Of a stretch of DNA of 64,000 nucleotides, positions 1 through 7,317 are shown piece after piece; within the stretch, counting starts at the first letter, position 1, and each line of letters starts with the position of its first letter. The notes under the pieces were generated by a model, which did no database searches, was not told the DNA's origin, and was given only the letters and a program-made list of their open reading frames with translations. The stretch lies in contig NZ_FUZE01000006.1 in NCBI RefSeq assembly GCF_900168205.1, forward strand, positions 142,322 through 206,321, written 5' to 3'. Both the position numbers and the translations under genes were made by a program. This DNA is from Chryseobacterium balustinum. Lineage in GTDB: Bacteria; Bacteroidota; Bacteroidia; Flavobacteriales; Weeksellaceae.

Positions 1-318
1 ATTTTCTCTCCAGGTCAAGCTCTTTTAGCGGCTAAAGCGGGTGCAACTTACGTTTCTCCGTTCTTAGGAAGATTAGATGATATCACAACGGATGGTTTGA
101 ATTTAATCCAGGAAATCAGATTGATTTTTGATAACTATATGTATGACACTGAAATTTTAGCGGCTTCTATCCGTCATTCAATGCATATTATTGACTGTGC
201 AAAAATTGGTGCAGACGTTATCACTTCACCACTTCCTCCAATCTTGAGCTTATTGAAACACCCTTTAACAGATAGCGGTTTGGCTCAGTTTGTTGCAGAT
301 TCTCAAAAATTGGCGTAA
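1..318 (+). CDS. transaldolase / fructose-6-phosphate aldolase-like protein (C-terminal part)
   Basis: The reading frame is open from the first base of the window and ends at TAA 316-318, so only the last 105 residues are present. The fragment opens with an [10 protein letters not shown] segment and continues with a [11 protein letters not shown] segment. Both match the C-terminal barrel strands of the small transaldolase (TalC/MipB/Fsa-type) family, where the phosphate-binding and late active-site loops lie. The family transfers dihydroxyacetone units in the non-oxidative pentose phosphate pathway, in the cytoplasm. The catalytic lysine lies upstream of the window and cannot be checked. A hairpin terminator follows about 55 bases downstream. 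Confidence is high for the family and moderate for transaldolase over F6P aldolase. Confidence 0.85.
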   Translation: MFSPGQALLAAKAGATYVSPFLGRLDDITTDGLNLIQEIRLIFDNYMYDTEILAASIRHSMHIIDCAKIGADVITSPLPPILSLLKHPLTDSGLAQFVADSQKLA

Positions 319-372
319 GAATTTGAAGTTTGATATTCGTTCATTGAATAAAATATTTCAAATTCACATAAA

Positions 373-410
373 AAAATCCCGGAACATTTTGTTTCGGGAT
401 TTTATTTTAT
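373..410. terminator. intrinsic terminator between convergent genes
   Basis: An ATCCCG...CGGGAT stem with additional inner AAC/GTT pairing is followed by TTTTATTTT on the plus strand and has an A-run on its left, so it can end transcription from both sides. It lies between the transaldolase and the convergent DoxX gene. Confidence 0.7.
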
Positions 411-422
411 ATCAAATTGACT

Positions 423-851
423 TTACCAGTCATTGGCTCTTCTTCTTTTTTCAATCATTCCATCGATGGAAAATCTTCCGGCTCCAAATGAAATGATGAT
501 TAAGTAAATTGAAAGGTACAATAAGCTCAATTCTCGTTTATCAAAAGCATCTGCGCCATGAACTACAAACGCTGCAATAGCCATTGTAAAGATCAAAAAT
601 CCTGCTGCAACTCTTGTAAATAATCCTAAAATTAAGAAAATTGAACAAACAAATTCAGCAAAAACGGTTAATCCTAAAGAAATTTTCGGACCTAAACCTA
701 AAAAGTCGTAGAACTTAATTTCACCACCATCAATTAATGTTTGAAGTTTTGGAAAACCGTGAGAGATCATTGCAAAACCTATAAATAATCTTACAAGAAA
801 TAGTACAATATCAAAAATTATAGGATTCGCTTTTGTGTTTGAATAGCTCAT
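423..851 (-). CDS. DoxX family membrane protein
   Basis: This is a 142-residue integral membrane protein with about four hydrophobic segments (roughly residues 13-30, 50-75, 80-97 and 108-125). It has the DoxX pattern: an early RLFIGFAMISHGFPKL-like segment, then a glycine-rich loop, then an AEF...LGLFTR segment. DoxX relatives are small inner-membrane proteins of the DoxD/SURF4-like group. Their role in flavobacteria is not established, and links to quinone or thiol redox have been proposed for other members. It starts at ATG 849-851. It appears monocistronic, 69 bases downstream of era in the same direction, and may be co-transcribed with it. Confidence 0.82.
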   Translation of the reverse strand: MSYSNTKANPIIFDIVLFLVRLFIGFAMISHGFPKLQTLIDGGEIKFYDFLGLGPKISLGLTVFAEFVCSIFLILGLFTRVAAGFLIFTMAIAAFVVHGADAFDKRELSLLYLSIYLIIISFGAGRFSIDGMIEKRRRANDW

Positions 852-920
852 TGACTGAAAATTTTAACTAAAGTTAATAAAAATATCCGTTAATACAACG
901 ATGAATAGAGACGTTTTAGT

Positions 921-1796
921 CTATCTATATCCAAAATTCTTCAAATCGCGGTCATTTTTTCGCCAGTCTTTTTTCACTTTTACGAAAAGATTTAAGTGAA
1001 TCTTTTTAGAGAAAAACTTCTCCAAATCAATTCTTGCTTCTGTTCCTACTTTTTTGATAGCCTCTCCTTTATGTCCGATGATAATTCCTTTTTGGGTATC
1101 TCTTTCTACGTAAATAATAGAATCGATAAAGATAATGCCTTCTTTTTCTTTAAACATTTCGGTTACCACTTCTACAGAATATGGAATTTCTTTTTCATAA
1201 TTTAAAAGAATTTTCTCTCTGATAGCCTCGTTTACGAAGAAACGCTCCGGTTTGTCGGTGTACATATCTTTATCGTAGTACGCCGGACTTTCGGGTAACA
1301 TTGATTTTAATTTCGGTAAAATAATATCAAGGTTGAAAGCATTTAACGCAGAAATAGGAAGAATTTCAGCTTTTGGGATTCTTTCGTGCCATTCGGTCGC
1401 TATTTTTTCTAGACCTTCTTGATTGGTTTGGTCAATTTTATTCAATAACAATAAAACCGGTACCGGAATTTTATTCAATTTATCAATCAAAAATTCTGAT
1501 GGTTCAGCTTTATCAGTAACATCTACAATGAAAAGGAAAACGTCTGCATCCTGTAAAGAGTCTTTTACAAAATCCATCATTTTTTCCTGCAAACCGTATT
1601 TTGGGTCTAAAACTCCAGGAGTATCAGAAAATACAATCTGTAAGTCTTCTTCATTATAAATTCCAAAAATTCTATGTCGTGTTGTCTGAGCCTTTTGCGT
1701 TACAATTGCCAACTTCTCTCCCATCAACTGATTCAGAAGAGTAGATTTTCCGGCATTTGGCTTTCCAACGATATTTACAAATCCTGCTTTGTGCAT
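921..1796 (-). CDS. era: GTPase Era
   Basis: The 291-residue protein has all the Era landmarks: Walker A GKPNAGKS at residues 11-18, the switch I threonine pair in the KAQTTRHR stretch, DTPG at 58-61, NKID at 119-122 and a C-terminal KH RNA-binding domain carrying GIIIGHKG. Era binds the 3' end of 16S rRNA and acts in late assembly of the small ribosomal subunit at the inner face of the membrane. The length is normal for the family (about 290-300). Its ATG is at 1794-1796, and a TAACTTTG -7 element sits 33 bases upstream. Confidence 0.97.
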   Translation of the reverse strand: MHKAGFVNIVGKPNAGKSTLLNQLMGEKLAIVTQKAQTTRHRIFGIYNEEDLQIVFSDTPGVLDPKYGLQEKMMDFVKDSLQDADVFLFIVDVTDKAEPSEFLIDKLNKIPVPVLLLLNKIDQTNQEGLEKIATEWHERIPKAEILPISALNAFNLDIILPKLKSMLPESPAYYDKDMYTDKPERFFVNEAIREKILLNYEKEIPYSVEVVTEMFKEKEGIIFIDSIIYVERDTQKGIIIGHKGEAIKKVGTEARIDLEKFFSKKIHLNLFVKVKKDWRKNDRDLKNFGYR

Positions 1797-1828
1797 ATAA
1801 AAGTATTAATTCGTTTTGTTACGATTTG

Positions 1829-1836
1829 CAAAGTTA
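1829..1836 (-). promoter_or_regulatory. -7 promoter element of era (TAACTTTG on the minus strand)
   Basis: The plus strand reads CAAAGTTA, so the minus strand has TAACTTTG, a perfect match to the Bacteroidota -7 consensus TAnnTTTG, 33 bases before the era start codon. A clear -33 TTTG at the expected spacing is not visible. Confidence 0.55.
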
Positions 1837-2059
1837 GTAAAACAAAACTGGTCTTTCGGTCAATATTAAAAATTAGATGTCTAAAAAAGATTATTTTTGA
1901 ACAAAATTTAATGAATACAGTCTGTGAAGTTTTGATTAAACTAAATACTTTTAAGAGTGTAAAGATATTTGACTTCGTTATATTTTCGATTTAACTTAAC
2001 TATTTAACAATGATTATAAAATTGGAACCTTTCGCAGCTAATTCCAAACGATTATTCTA

Positions 2060-2623
2060 ATGAATATTAAAGAAATTATTGATACTATTTATTCACTTCC
2101 TCAAGTTTCAAAGGAAAGTTTGATACAGCACATTTCTGAAGTAAGCTATTCTAAAGGATTTTGCCTGATGGAAGCCGATAAAGTGATTCCTTATATTTAT
2201 TTTTTAAAGAAAGGAATTGTTCGCGCTTACGCTTCTACAGAAAGTAATGATATTACTTTTTGGTTTGGAACAGAAGGCGAAACCATCGTTTCTATGAAAA
2301 GTTATGTAGATGAAAAACCAGGCTACGAAAATATAGAACTTCTGGAAGATTGCGAATTTTATAGATTGGAAACCAGTAAGCTAAAAACTCTTTATAATGA
2401 AGACATTCACATTGCAAATTGGGGACGGAAATTTGCAGAACACGAACTCGTAAAAACGGAGGAATTGATTATCTCCAGACAATATAAAACTGCAATGGAA
2501 AGGTATAAAGACTTGCTAAAAGAAAAGCCTTATTTGTTGCAGCGAGTGCAGTTGGGTCATATTGCTTCTTATTTGGGAATTGCTCAGGTGAGTTTGAGTA
2601 GAATTCGTGCAGAAATCAAATAG
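2060..2623 (+). CDS. Crp/Fnr family transcriptional regulator
   Basis: This 187-residue cytoplasmic regulator has an N-terminal cyclic-nucleotide-binding-like beta barrel (residues about 25-115, with the PYIYFLKKGIVRAY core) and a C-terminal helix-turn-helix. The recognition region is LGHIASYLGIAQVSLSRIR near the end. The Arg/Glu phosphate-binding cassette of true cAMP receptors is not evident, so the ligand is unknown. It is followed 178 bases later by an SMR exporter in the same orientation. Such regulator-transporter pairs suggest, but do not prove, that it controls the exporter. It starts at ATG 2060, preceded by an AT-rich leader. Confidence 0.88.
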   Translation: MNIKEIIDTIYSLPQVSKESLIQHISEVSYSKGFCLMEADKVIPYIYFLKKGIVRAYASTESNDITFWFGTEGETIVSMKSYVDEKPGYENIELLEDCEFYRLETSKLKTLYNEDIHIANWGRKFAEHELVKTEELIISRQYKTAMERYKDLLKEKPYLLQRVQLGHIASYLGIAQVSLSRIRAEIK

Positions 2624-2637
2624 TATTAAATTATTCT

Positions 2638-2698
2638 CTCGCAAATTTAACAGATTTAGCAGATTTTTTATCTGTGGTGTCCGCTTGATCTGTGCGAG
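2638..2698. repeat. intergenic palindromic repeat with CTCGCA/TGCGAG ends
   Basis: This 61-bp element has CTCGCA at its left end and TGCGAG at its right end. Inside are repeats of the ACAGAT/GCAGAT type (AACAGATTTAGCAGATTT and ATCTGT on the other arm). It lies between the Crp/Fnr gene and the SMR gene. Its structure resembles the short dispersed palindromes often seen between flavobacterial genes. It could fold as an RNA hairpin and act as an attenuator. Confidence 0.6.
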
Positions 2699-2801
2699 TT
2701 TTTAATTATAATTATCAAAAGAAATAAATTTCACTTTTTAACAATTGTAAAATTTTATTTCAGTTTAAAACCTCAATTTTGTGACATAAAATTAAATAGT
2801 A

Positions 2802-3128
2802 ATGAACTGGATTATTTTAATCATCGCAGGAATTTTTGAGGTCGCTTTTGCATCATGCCTCGGAAAAGTAAAAGAAACCACTGGAAACGAGATGTATTGG
2901 TGGTTTGGAGGATTTTTGGTTTGCCTCACCATCAGTATGCTTTTGCTCATCAAAGCCACAGAAACTTTACCTATCGGAACCGCTTATGCAGTCTGGACAG
3001 GAATTGGTGCAGTAGGAACGGCTTTGGTAGGAATTTTAGTATTTAAAGACCCTGCAAGTTTCTGGAGAATATTCTTCATTTCAACATTGATTGGTTCTGT
3101 AATTGGATTGAAAGCAGTTTCTCATTAA
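2802..3128 (+). CDS. SMR family exporter, SugE/Gdx-like
   Basis: A 108-residue protein with four transmembrane helices, the size of all small multidrug resistance proteins. The essential membrane glutamate is Glu13 (IFEVAFA in helix 1). The segment PIGTAYAVWTGIGAVGT in helix 3 is the signature of the SugE/Gdx branch rather than the EmrE/QacE branch. Characterised Gdx proteins export guanidinium in exchange for protons; quaternary ammonium export is the alternative. No guanidine riboswitch is evident upstream, only the palindromic repeat. It is a single gene, so the transporter would be a homodimer. Substrate assignment is by family resemblance only. Confidence 0.85.
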   Translation: MNWIILIIAGIFEVAFASCLGKVKETTGNEMYWWFGGFLVCLTISMLLLIKATETLPIGTAYAVWTGIGAVGTALVGILVFKDPASFWRIFFISTLIGSVIGLKAVSH

Positions 3129-3147
3129 AAGTAAAAGGTTTATTTCT

Positions 3148-3155
3148 TATATTTG
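3148..3155 (+). promoter_or_regulatory. -7 promoter element (TATATTTG) of the T9SS cargo gene
   Basis: TATATTTG matches the Bacteroidota TAnnTTTG consensus and lies 14 bases before the ATG at 3170, which implies a very short leader of a few bases. No convincing -33 TTTG is visible. Confidence 0.5.
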
Positions 3156-3169
3156 GGAAAAACTATTAT

Positions 3170-3880
3170 ATGAGAACAAAACTATTTTTTCTGTTTATCA
3201 GTTGCTCATTGTTTGGACAAAATGCAGAGCTTTTTAATAATGATTGGTATATCTCTCAAATTGTAATGAACGGACAATCAGTAAGTACTCCTTTCATGGA
3301 TATTGCGCTTTCAAAGTCTAATTTTATTACATTTACATCGCCAGGCAGCGGATATGTTTTCAACTCAAAACATTTTAACAGCTGTCAGGTTGAAATTGCT
3401 TTTCCAGTTAATGCAAGTACTTTTACCAAAGTAAGTTCCGGATGCACATTAAGCATGTACGGAGGAGGTAACAGCATGGCTGTTAATAGTTATGACCAAA
3501 AACATACGGATTTTTATATTTATCCTTCGTCAGGAGCTGTCTTTGAATATGAAATTATTACAAACAGTTCTGGTAAAACATTAATTGTTACTGATGCTCT
3601 CAATAATAACAAAATATATTACAACAATGCATTTTTAGGCACAAAAGAAAATTTGCTTAAGAAAACTTTTAAATTATATCCAAATCCTTCTATAGATTTT
3701 GTAATCATAGAGAATGTTGAAAAGAACTTAAAATTAAAAATCAATGATCTCTCAGGAAAGATATTATTTGAAACTTTGACATCGGATAAAACTCAAAAAA
3801 TAGATGTAAGCAGTTTTGCAATTGGACAATATATTTTAAGCATAGAAAACTTTAAACCTGAATTTTTTATTAAAAAATAA
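3170..3880 (+). CDS. secreted protein with type A T9SS sorting domain
   Basis: The 236-residue precursor has an N-terminal Sec signal peptide (MRTKLFFLFISCSLFGQ, cleavage expected near residue 17) and a C-terminal type A sorting domain of about 75 residues. That domain begins with the classic KLYPNPS motif near residue 165 and ends in the ISSFxxGQYILSIE-type strand. This domain directs export across the outer membrane by the type IX secretion system. The middle region (about 18-160) is not recognised. It contains two cysteines (in the NSCQVE and SGCTLS segments), perhaps a disulfide. The gene stands alone between the SMR gene and a convergent methyltransferase. Confidence 0.85.
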   Translation: MRTKLFFLFISCSLFGQNAELFNNDWYISQIVMNGQSVSTPFMDIALSKSNFITFTSPGSGYVFNSKHFNSCQVEIAFPVNASTFTKVSSGCTLSMYGGGNSMAVNSYDQKHTDFYIYPSSGAVFEYEIITNSSGKTLIVTDALNNNKIYYNNAFLGTKENLLKKTFKLYPNPSIDFVIIENVEKNLKLKINDLSGKILFETLTSDKTQKIDVSSFAIGQYILSIENFKPEFFIKK

Positions 3881-3895
3881 ATTTTCAACTTATAG

Positions 3896-3932
3896 TAAAA
3901 AATAGGCTTCATATTCTGAAGCCTATTTTTTA
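3896..3932. terminator. bidirectional terminator between convergent genes
   Basis: AATAGGCTTCA (3901-3911) pairs perfectly with TGAAGCCTATT (3917-3927) around a 5-base loop, with an A-run on the left and a T-run on the right. It can therefore end both the T9SS cargo gene and the convergent methyltransferase. Confidence 0.85.
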
Positions 3933-4697
3933 TTTCTTTAAAACGATTGGTAAAATTTCATTGAGTCTTAAACCGTATTTTTTTATCTCTGCATCAGAAA
4001 ACTGTTGCGAATAAAAATTAGCTTCCACTTCAAAACCAGCATTCGTTAAACGATCGAAATAATCCATCCCATACCAACGAACATGATCATACTGCCCGAA
4101 ATGTTTTTGTCTTTCTTTTGGATCTGTTATGGTGAAATCTTCGTAGGTTTTTTCCAAAGAATTTTTCATTGGAACCTGTAAAATCCCCCAACCTCCTGGC
4201 TTCATTACTCTATATAATTCGCTCATTGCTTTAGCATCATCCTGAATATGTTCTAAAACATGATTACAGAAGATAATGTCGAAACTTTCATTTTCAAAAG
4301 GCAAATCTAAAATATCTGCTTTCACATCTACAATCGGCGAATACAAATCGGCAGAAATGTAATTGAGATTACTCATTCTTTTAAATTTTCTCAAAAATTC
4401 CTGTTCAGGAGCAATATGAAGAACTTTATAATTTTTAATGAAAAAATCGGTTTCATTTTGAAGATACAGATACATTTGACGGTGTCTTTCGAGACTTAAA
4501 GTTCCCGGAGACAAAGCATTTTCTCTTTGTTTTCCGTATCCATAAGGTAAAAATTTACGATAAGATTTGCCGTCGATAGGGTCATAAAATTTATCACCTT
4601 TAAAAAACTGATAGATCAACGGACGCGCCCAAATGCTCATCTTGATAAGCATAGGACGAGGGATTTTATTTAATAAAAACTTAGTCAGCTTTTTCAT
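3930..4697 (-). CDS. class I SAM-dependent methyltransferase
   Basis: The 255-residue cytoplasmic enzyme carries a Methyltransf_11-type core: a VLHIAPE strand near residue 95 in the motif I position, the ISADLYSP acidic loop, DILDLPFENESFDIIFCNHVLEHI (motifs II/III, about 133-155) and MKPGGWGILQVP. The usual GxGxG of motif I is replaced by HIAPEQ, a variant seen in the methyltransferase subgroup that reads HIAPE. The substrate is unknown. Its ATG overlaps the stop codon of map by one base (TAATG), which implies translational coupling and a shared transcript. Confidence 0.85.
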   Translation of the reverse strand: MKKLTKFLLNKIPRPMLIKMSIWARPLIYQFFKGDKFYDPIDGKSYRKFLPYGYGKQRENALSPGTLSLERHRQMYLYLQNETDFFIKNYKVLHIAPEQEFLRKFKRMSNLNYISADLYSPIVDVKADILDLPFENESFDIIFCNHVLEHIQDDAKAMSELYRVMKPGGWGILQVPMKNSLEKTYEDFTITDPKERQKHFGQYDHVRWYGMDYFDRLTNAGFEVEANFYSQQFSDAEIKKYGLRLNEILPIVLKK

Positions 4698-5506
4698 TAA
4701 AAATCCAATTGAAATGGCTTTTCTTCATCACTTACAATACCCAAAGCATCGTAAATATATTTGAAAGTTGATAGTAAAACAGGTTTCCCATTGATAACAC
4801 AAACATCATGTTCAAAATGCGCAGAAGGTTGATTATCAAGTGTTGTAACCGTCCATCCATCATTATGGAATTTCACTTTTTCAGTACCTAAATTAATCAT
4901 CGGCTCGATAGCGATTGCCAAACCATCTTTGATGACTTTTCCACTTCCTTGTTTACCATAATTTGGAACCTGAGGATCTTCATGCATTTTCTTTCCTAAA
5001 CCGTGACCCACAAGCTCTTTTACAACTCCATACCCTTCTTTTTCGCAATGCTTTTGAATTGCGTGAGAAATATCTCCGATTCTTTTTCCTCTGATGCATT
5101 GCTCAATTCCTTTGTAAAGAGATTCTTTGGCAACTTTCAGTAATTTTTTGGTTTCAGGTTTTACTTCACCAATTTCAAAAGTATAAGCGTGGTCACCTAC
5201 ATAACCGTTAAGAATTGCACCACAATCTACAGAAAGTATATCGCCTTCTTTTATCTCTTCTTTATTTGGAAAACCGTGAACCACCTGTTCGTTTGGTGAA
5301 ATACACAAAGAATTCGGAAATCCTCCGTATCCTAAAAATGCAGGCTCGGCACCGTGATCTTTAATAAAATCGTGCGCTAATTTATCTAAATATAAAGTAG
5401 TAATTCCCGGTTTGATTTCTTTTGCCAACATTCCTAATGTTCTGGAAACCAACTGAGCACTTTCTTTCATAAGACGAAGTTCGTCTATAGTTTTTAATTG
5501 AATCAT
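4697..5506 (-). CDS. map: type I methionine aminopeptidase
   Basis: The 269-residue protein removes N-terminal methionine from nascent proteins. The five metal ligands of the pita-bread fold are visible: two aspartates in the SVDCGAILNGYVGDHAYTF region, His in GHGLGKKMHEDPQVPN, Glu in AIEPMI and Glu in HFEHDVCV. The substrate-pocket histidine is in EQVVHGFPN. The length is normal for type I. It starts at ATG 5504-5506. It is coupled (TAATG) to the downstream methyltransferase. Confidence 0.97.
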   Translation of the reverse strand: MIQLKTIDELRLMKESAQLVSRTLGMLAKEIKPGITTLYLDKLAHDFIKDHGAEPAFLGYGGFPNSLCISPNEQVVHGFPNKEEIKEGDILSVDCGAILNGYVGDHAYTFEIGEVKPETKKLLKVAKESLYKGIEQCIRGKRIGDISHAIQKHCEKEGYGVVKELVGHGLGKKMHEDPQVPNYGKQGSGKVIKDGLAIAIEPMINLGTEKVKFHNDGWTVTTLDNQPSAHFEHDVCVINGKPVLLSTFKYIYDALGIVSDEEKPFQLDF

Positions 5507-5515
5507 TTTTTAATA

Positions 5516-5655
5516 TAGATGTTAGATATTAGATGTTAGATATTAGATTTTCAACTTTATGAATAGATCTTTTAATCCTAAACATCTTTACTTTCTTGAT
5601 AAAATTATTAAAAGTGATATTAAAACTAATTTCTAACATCAAACTTCTAATTTCT
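5516..5655. repeat. short tandem and inverted repeat in the map leader region
   Basis: TAGATGTTAGATAT occurs twice in tandem (5516-5529 and 5530-5543), followed by TAGATTTTC. About 85 bases on, AATTTCTAACATC is an inverted relative, followed by CTTCTAATTT. The whole 140 bases between map and the HAD gene thus looks like a degenerate palindromic element rather than a coding stretch. No promoter can be singled out. Confidence 0.5.
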
Positions 5656-5661
5656 CAAATC

Positions 5662-6093
5662 TTACCAGAATAATCCTTTTTTCTTTTCTTTTTTCAGTTT
5701 TGAATATGCTAAAACCTCTTTACCTTCTACTCGGAACTCAATTCTTTCGTTGATGATGTTGTAGATTTCTCCCCATCCCGGAAAACCACCTAAGTTTCTG
5801 TCGTCGATAAACCAGTCTGCATCCAATTTTCTCGACTGAGTTTCAGAGTCAAAAACTTCTCCTTCAAAACTTGAGTTAATTGCGTAGAACTCAATACCAT
5901 TCTTTTTACAAAACTCTACAGCCTCGTCTAAGGCCTTACCGTGTCTATACGTCCAAAGTATCAATCTAAAACCCTGAGCCTGAAGTTTTTTAAGAGTTTC
6001 AAAAGCGAAAATTTTAGTTTTCCCAATTGCAGGATAGGCATCATCTACAATAGTTCCGTCAAAATCAACAGCAATTTTTTTATTATTTAACAT
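5662..6093 (-). CDS. small HAD-superfamily hydrolase, BT0820-like
   Basis: The 143-residue protein has the HAD nucleophile motif DFDGT at residues 10-14 (first Asp nucleophile, second acid/base), a threonine in ILWTYR for motif II, and a DADWFIDDRN acidic pair for motif IV. There is almost no cap domain, as in the BT0820-like subgroup common in Bacteroidota. The substrate is unknown; it could be a phosphatase acting on small phosphorylated metabolites or macromolecular substrates. It starts at ATG 6091-6093. Its nearest neighbour, map, runs the same way. Confidence 0.8.
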   Translation of the reverse strand: MLNNKKIAVDFDGTIVDDAYPAIGKTKIFAFETLKKLQAQGFRLILWTYRHGKALDEAVEFCKKNGIEFYAINSSFEGEVFDSETQSRKLDADWFIDDRNLGGFPGWGEIYNIINERIEFRVEGKEVLAYSKLKKEKKKGLFW

Positions 6094-6187
6094 TTTGTTG
6101 CGTTTTTAGCTGGGCAAAGATACTAAATAAATAAAAAGTGCCGAAAAACTCCGACACTTCAATTTATAATTTATTGTTAAAATCTAA

Positions 6188-7168
6188 TTATTTTTTAACC
6201 CAGTTGAATTCAAACTGCAAATCTGGAGTAGAAATCCTATCTGTAATTTTCTGTAATCTTGAAGGAAGCTTTATTAAGTATTCCTGAGCTTTCTCTGCTT
6301 TTTCAGTAAGACCTGTAATATGCTCAATCTTCCACTCATCAAGAAGATCTTTCATGATATTGATATAATCCTGACCCGTGTACACCATACATCTCTGTGC
6401 TGCATCAGAAAAATGACCCCAAAGTTCACCTGCCTTTTGACCAGACTGTCTCATCATGTGAGCCGGCATAACAATTTTTTTACGCATCATATCTTCGAAT
6501 GCCAAAATCATTTCAGAAGGATCTAATTCTAGAATTTTAGCTACGAAATGTTTATATGCTTTTGCATGTCTTGCTTCGTCTGCAGCAATTACACCACACA
6601 TTTTTGCCAATTTCCCGTTTCCTGTTTGTTTTGCCAAAGTACCCACTCTTCTATGTGAAACGTTGGTTGCTGTTTCCTGAAAACTTGTGTAGATGAAATT
6701 TCTGTAAGGATCCATACTGGTTCCGATATCAAAACCATCACTAATCAGATATTGGGTAGTAATTTCCATCTGTCTCATGTTTACTCTACCACATAAGTAC
6801 AGATATTTACCGAGTAAATCACCGTGTCTGTTTTCTTCGGCAGTCCAAGATCTGATCCAGCTTGCCCAGGTTGGGCCACTTTTTTCCTGATCAATTCCGT
6901 CAACGCTCATTAGCCAAGATTCGTAAGAAGGTAAAGCTTCTTCAGTAATACAATCCCCAATCAATGTTACAAAAAGATCATAAGGCATTTCTTGAGCGAA
7001 AGTTTGAATTTCTTCTAAGTCATATTTAAAATCAGAGCTAGAAGGATCTGGTAAATAATCTGAAGGTTGCCAAATTTTCTCAATTGGAGTCAAAAACTTA
7101 TCGAGAAAAGAACCGACTTCCTTTTCCAAAATTCCCATTACTTCTTTTCTTACGAGAGCATTATACAT
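6188..7168 (-). CDS. acyl-ACP desaturase (soluble diiron)
   Basis: The protein of about 326 residues belongs to the plant-type stearoyl-ACP desaturase family. Its two diiron signatures are visible: EENRHGD and DEARHAK, the (D/E)ExxH pairs of a four-helix ferritin-like bundle. It introduces a cis double bond into acyl-ACP using oxygen and reduced ferredoxin, so it takes part in membrane lipid adaptation. An open frame could be extended one codon to a TTG at 7171, but the ATG at 7166-7168 is the better start. A TATCTTTG -7 element ends 21 bases upstream of it. Confidence 0.92.
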   Translation of the reverse strand: MYNALVRKEVMGILEKEVGSFLDKFLTPIEKIWQPSDYLPDPSSSDFKYDLEEIQTFAQEMPYDLFVTLIGDCITEEALPSYESWLMSVDGIDQEKSGPTWASWIRSWTAEENRHGDLLGKYLYLCGRVNMRQMEITTQYLISDGFDIGTSMDPYRNFIYTSFQETATNVSHRRVGTLAKQTGNGKLAKMCGVIAADEARHAKAYKHFVAKILELDPSEMILAFEDMMRKKIVMPAHMMRQSGQKAGELWGHFSDAAQRCMVYTGQDYINIMKDLLDEWKIEHITGLTEKAEKAQEYLIKLPSRLQKITDRISTPDLQFEFNWVKK

Positions 7169-7189
7169 CAAAAATAAATTTATAATTTA

Positions 7190-7197
7190 CAAAGATA
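7190..7197 (-). promoter_or_regulatory. -7 promoter element (TATCTTTG) of the desaturase gene
   Basis: The minus strand reads TATCTTTG, a perfect match to TAnnTTTG, 22 bases before the desaturase ATG. It lies between the gpmI terminator and the start codon, so the desaturase has its own promoter. Confidence 0.6.
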
Positions 7198-7261
7198 AGC
7201 TTTATTTGTTATTTGTGACATAATATAATATGTAAGTCATACTATTTCTGACATAAATCAT

Positions 7262-7300
7262 AAAAAATACCGCTATCACTATGATAACGGTATTTTTTTG
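7262..7300 (-). terminator. terminator downstream of gpmI
   Basis: AATACCG pairs with CGGTATT with an inner TATC/GATA extension, and the T-run follows on the minus strand. It sits 18 bases past the gpmI stop. Confidence 0.8.
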
Positions 7301-7317
7301 ATATTATTATTTGATTT

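Noticed and set aside
2638..2698. Guanidine riboswitch before the SMR gene
   Set aside because: No recognisable guanidine-I, II or III motif; the structure fits a dispersed palindrome better.
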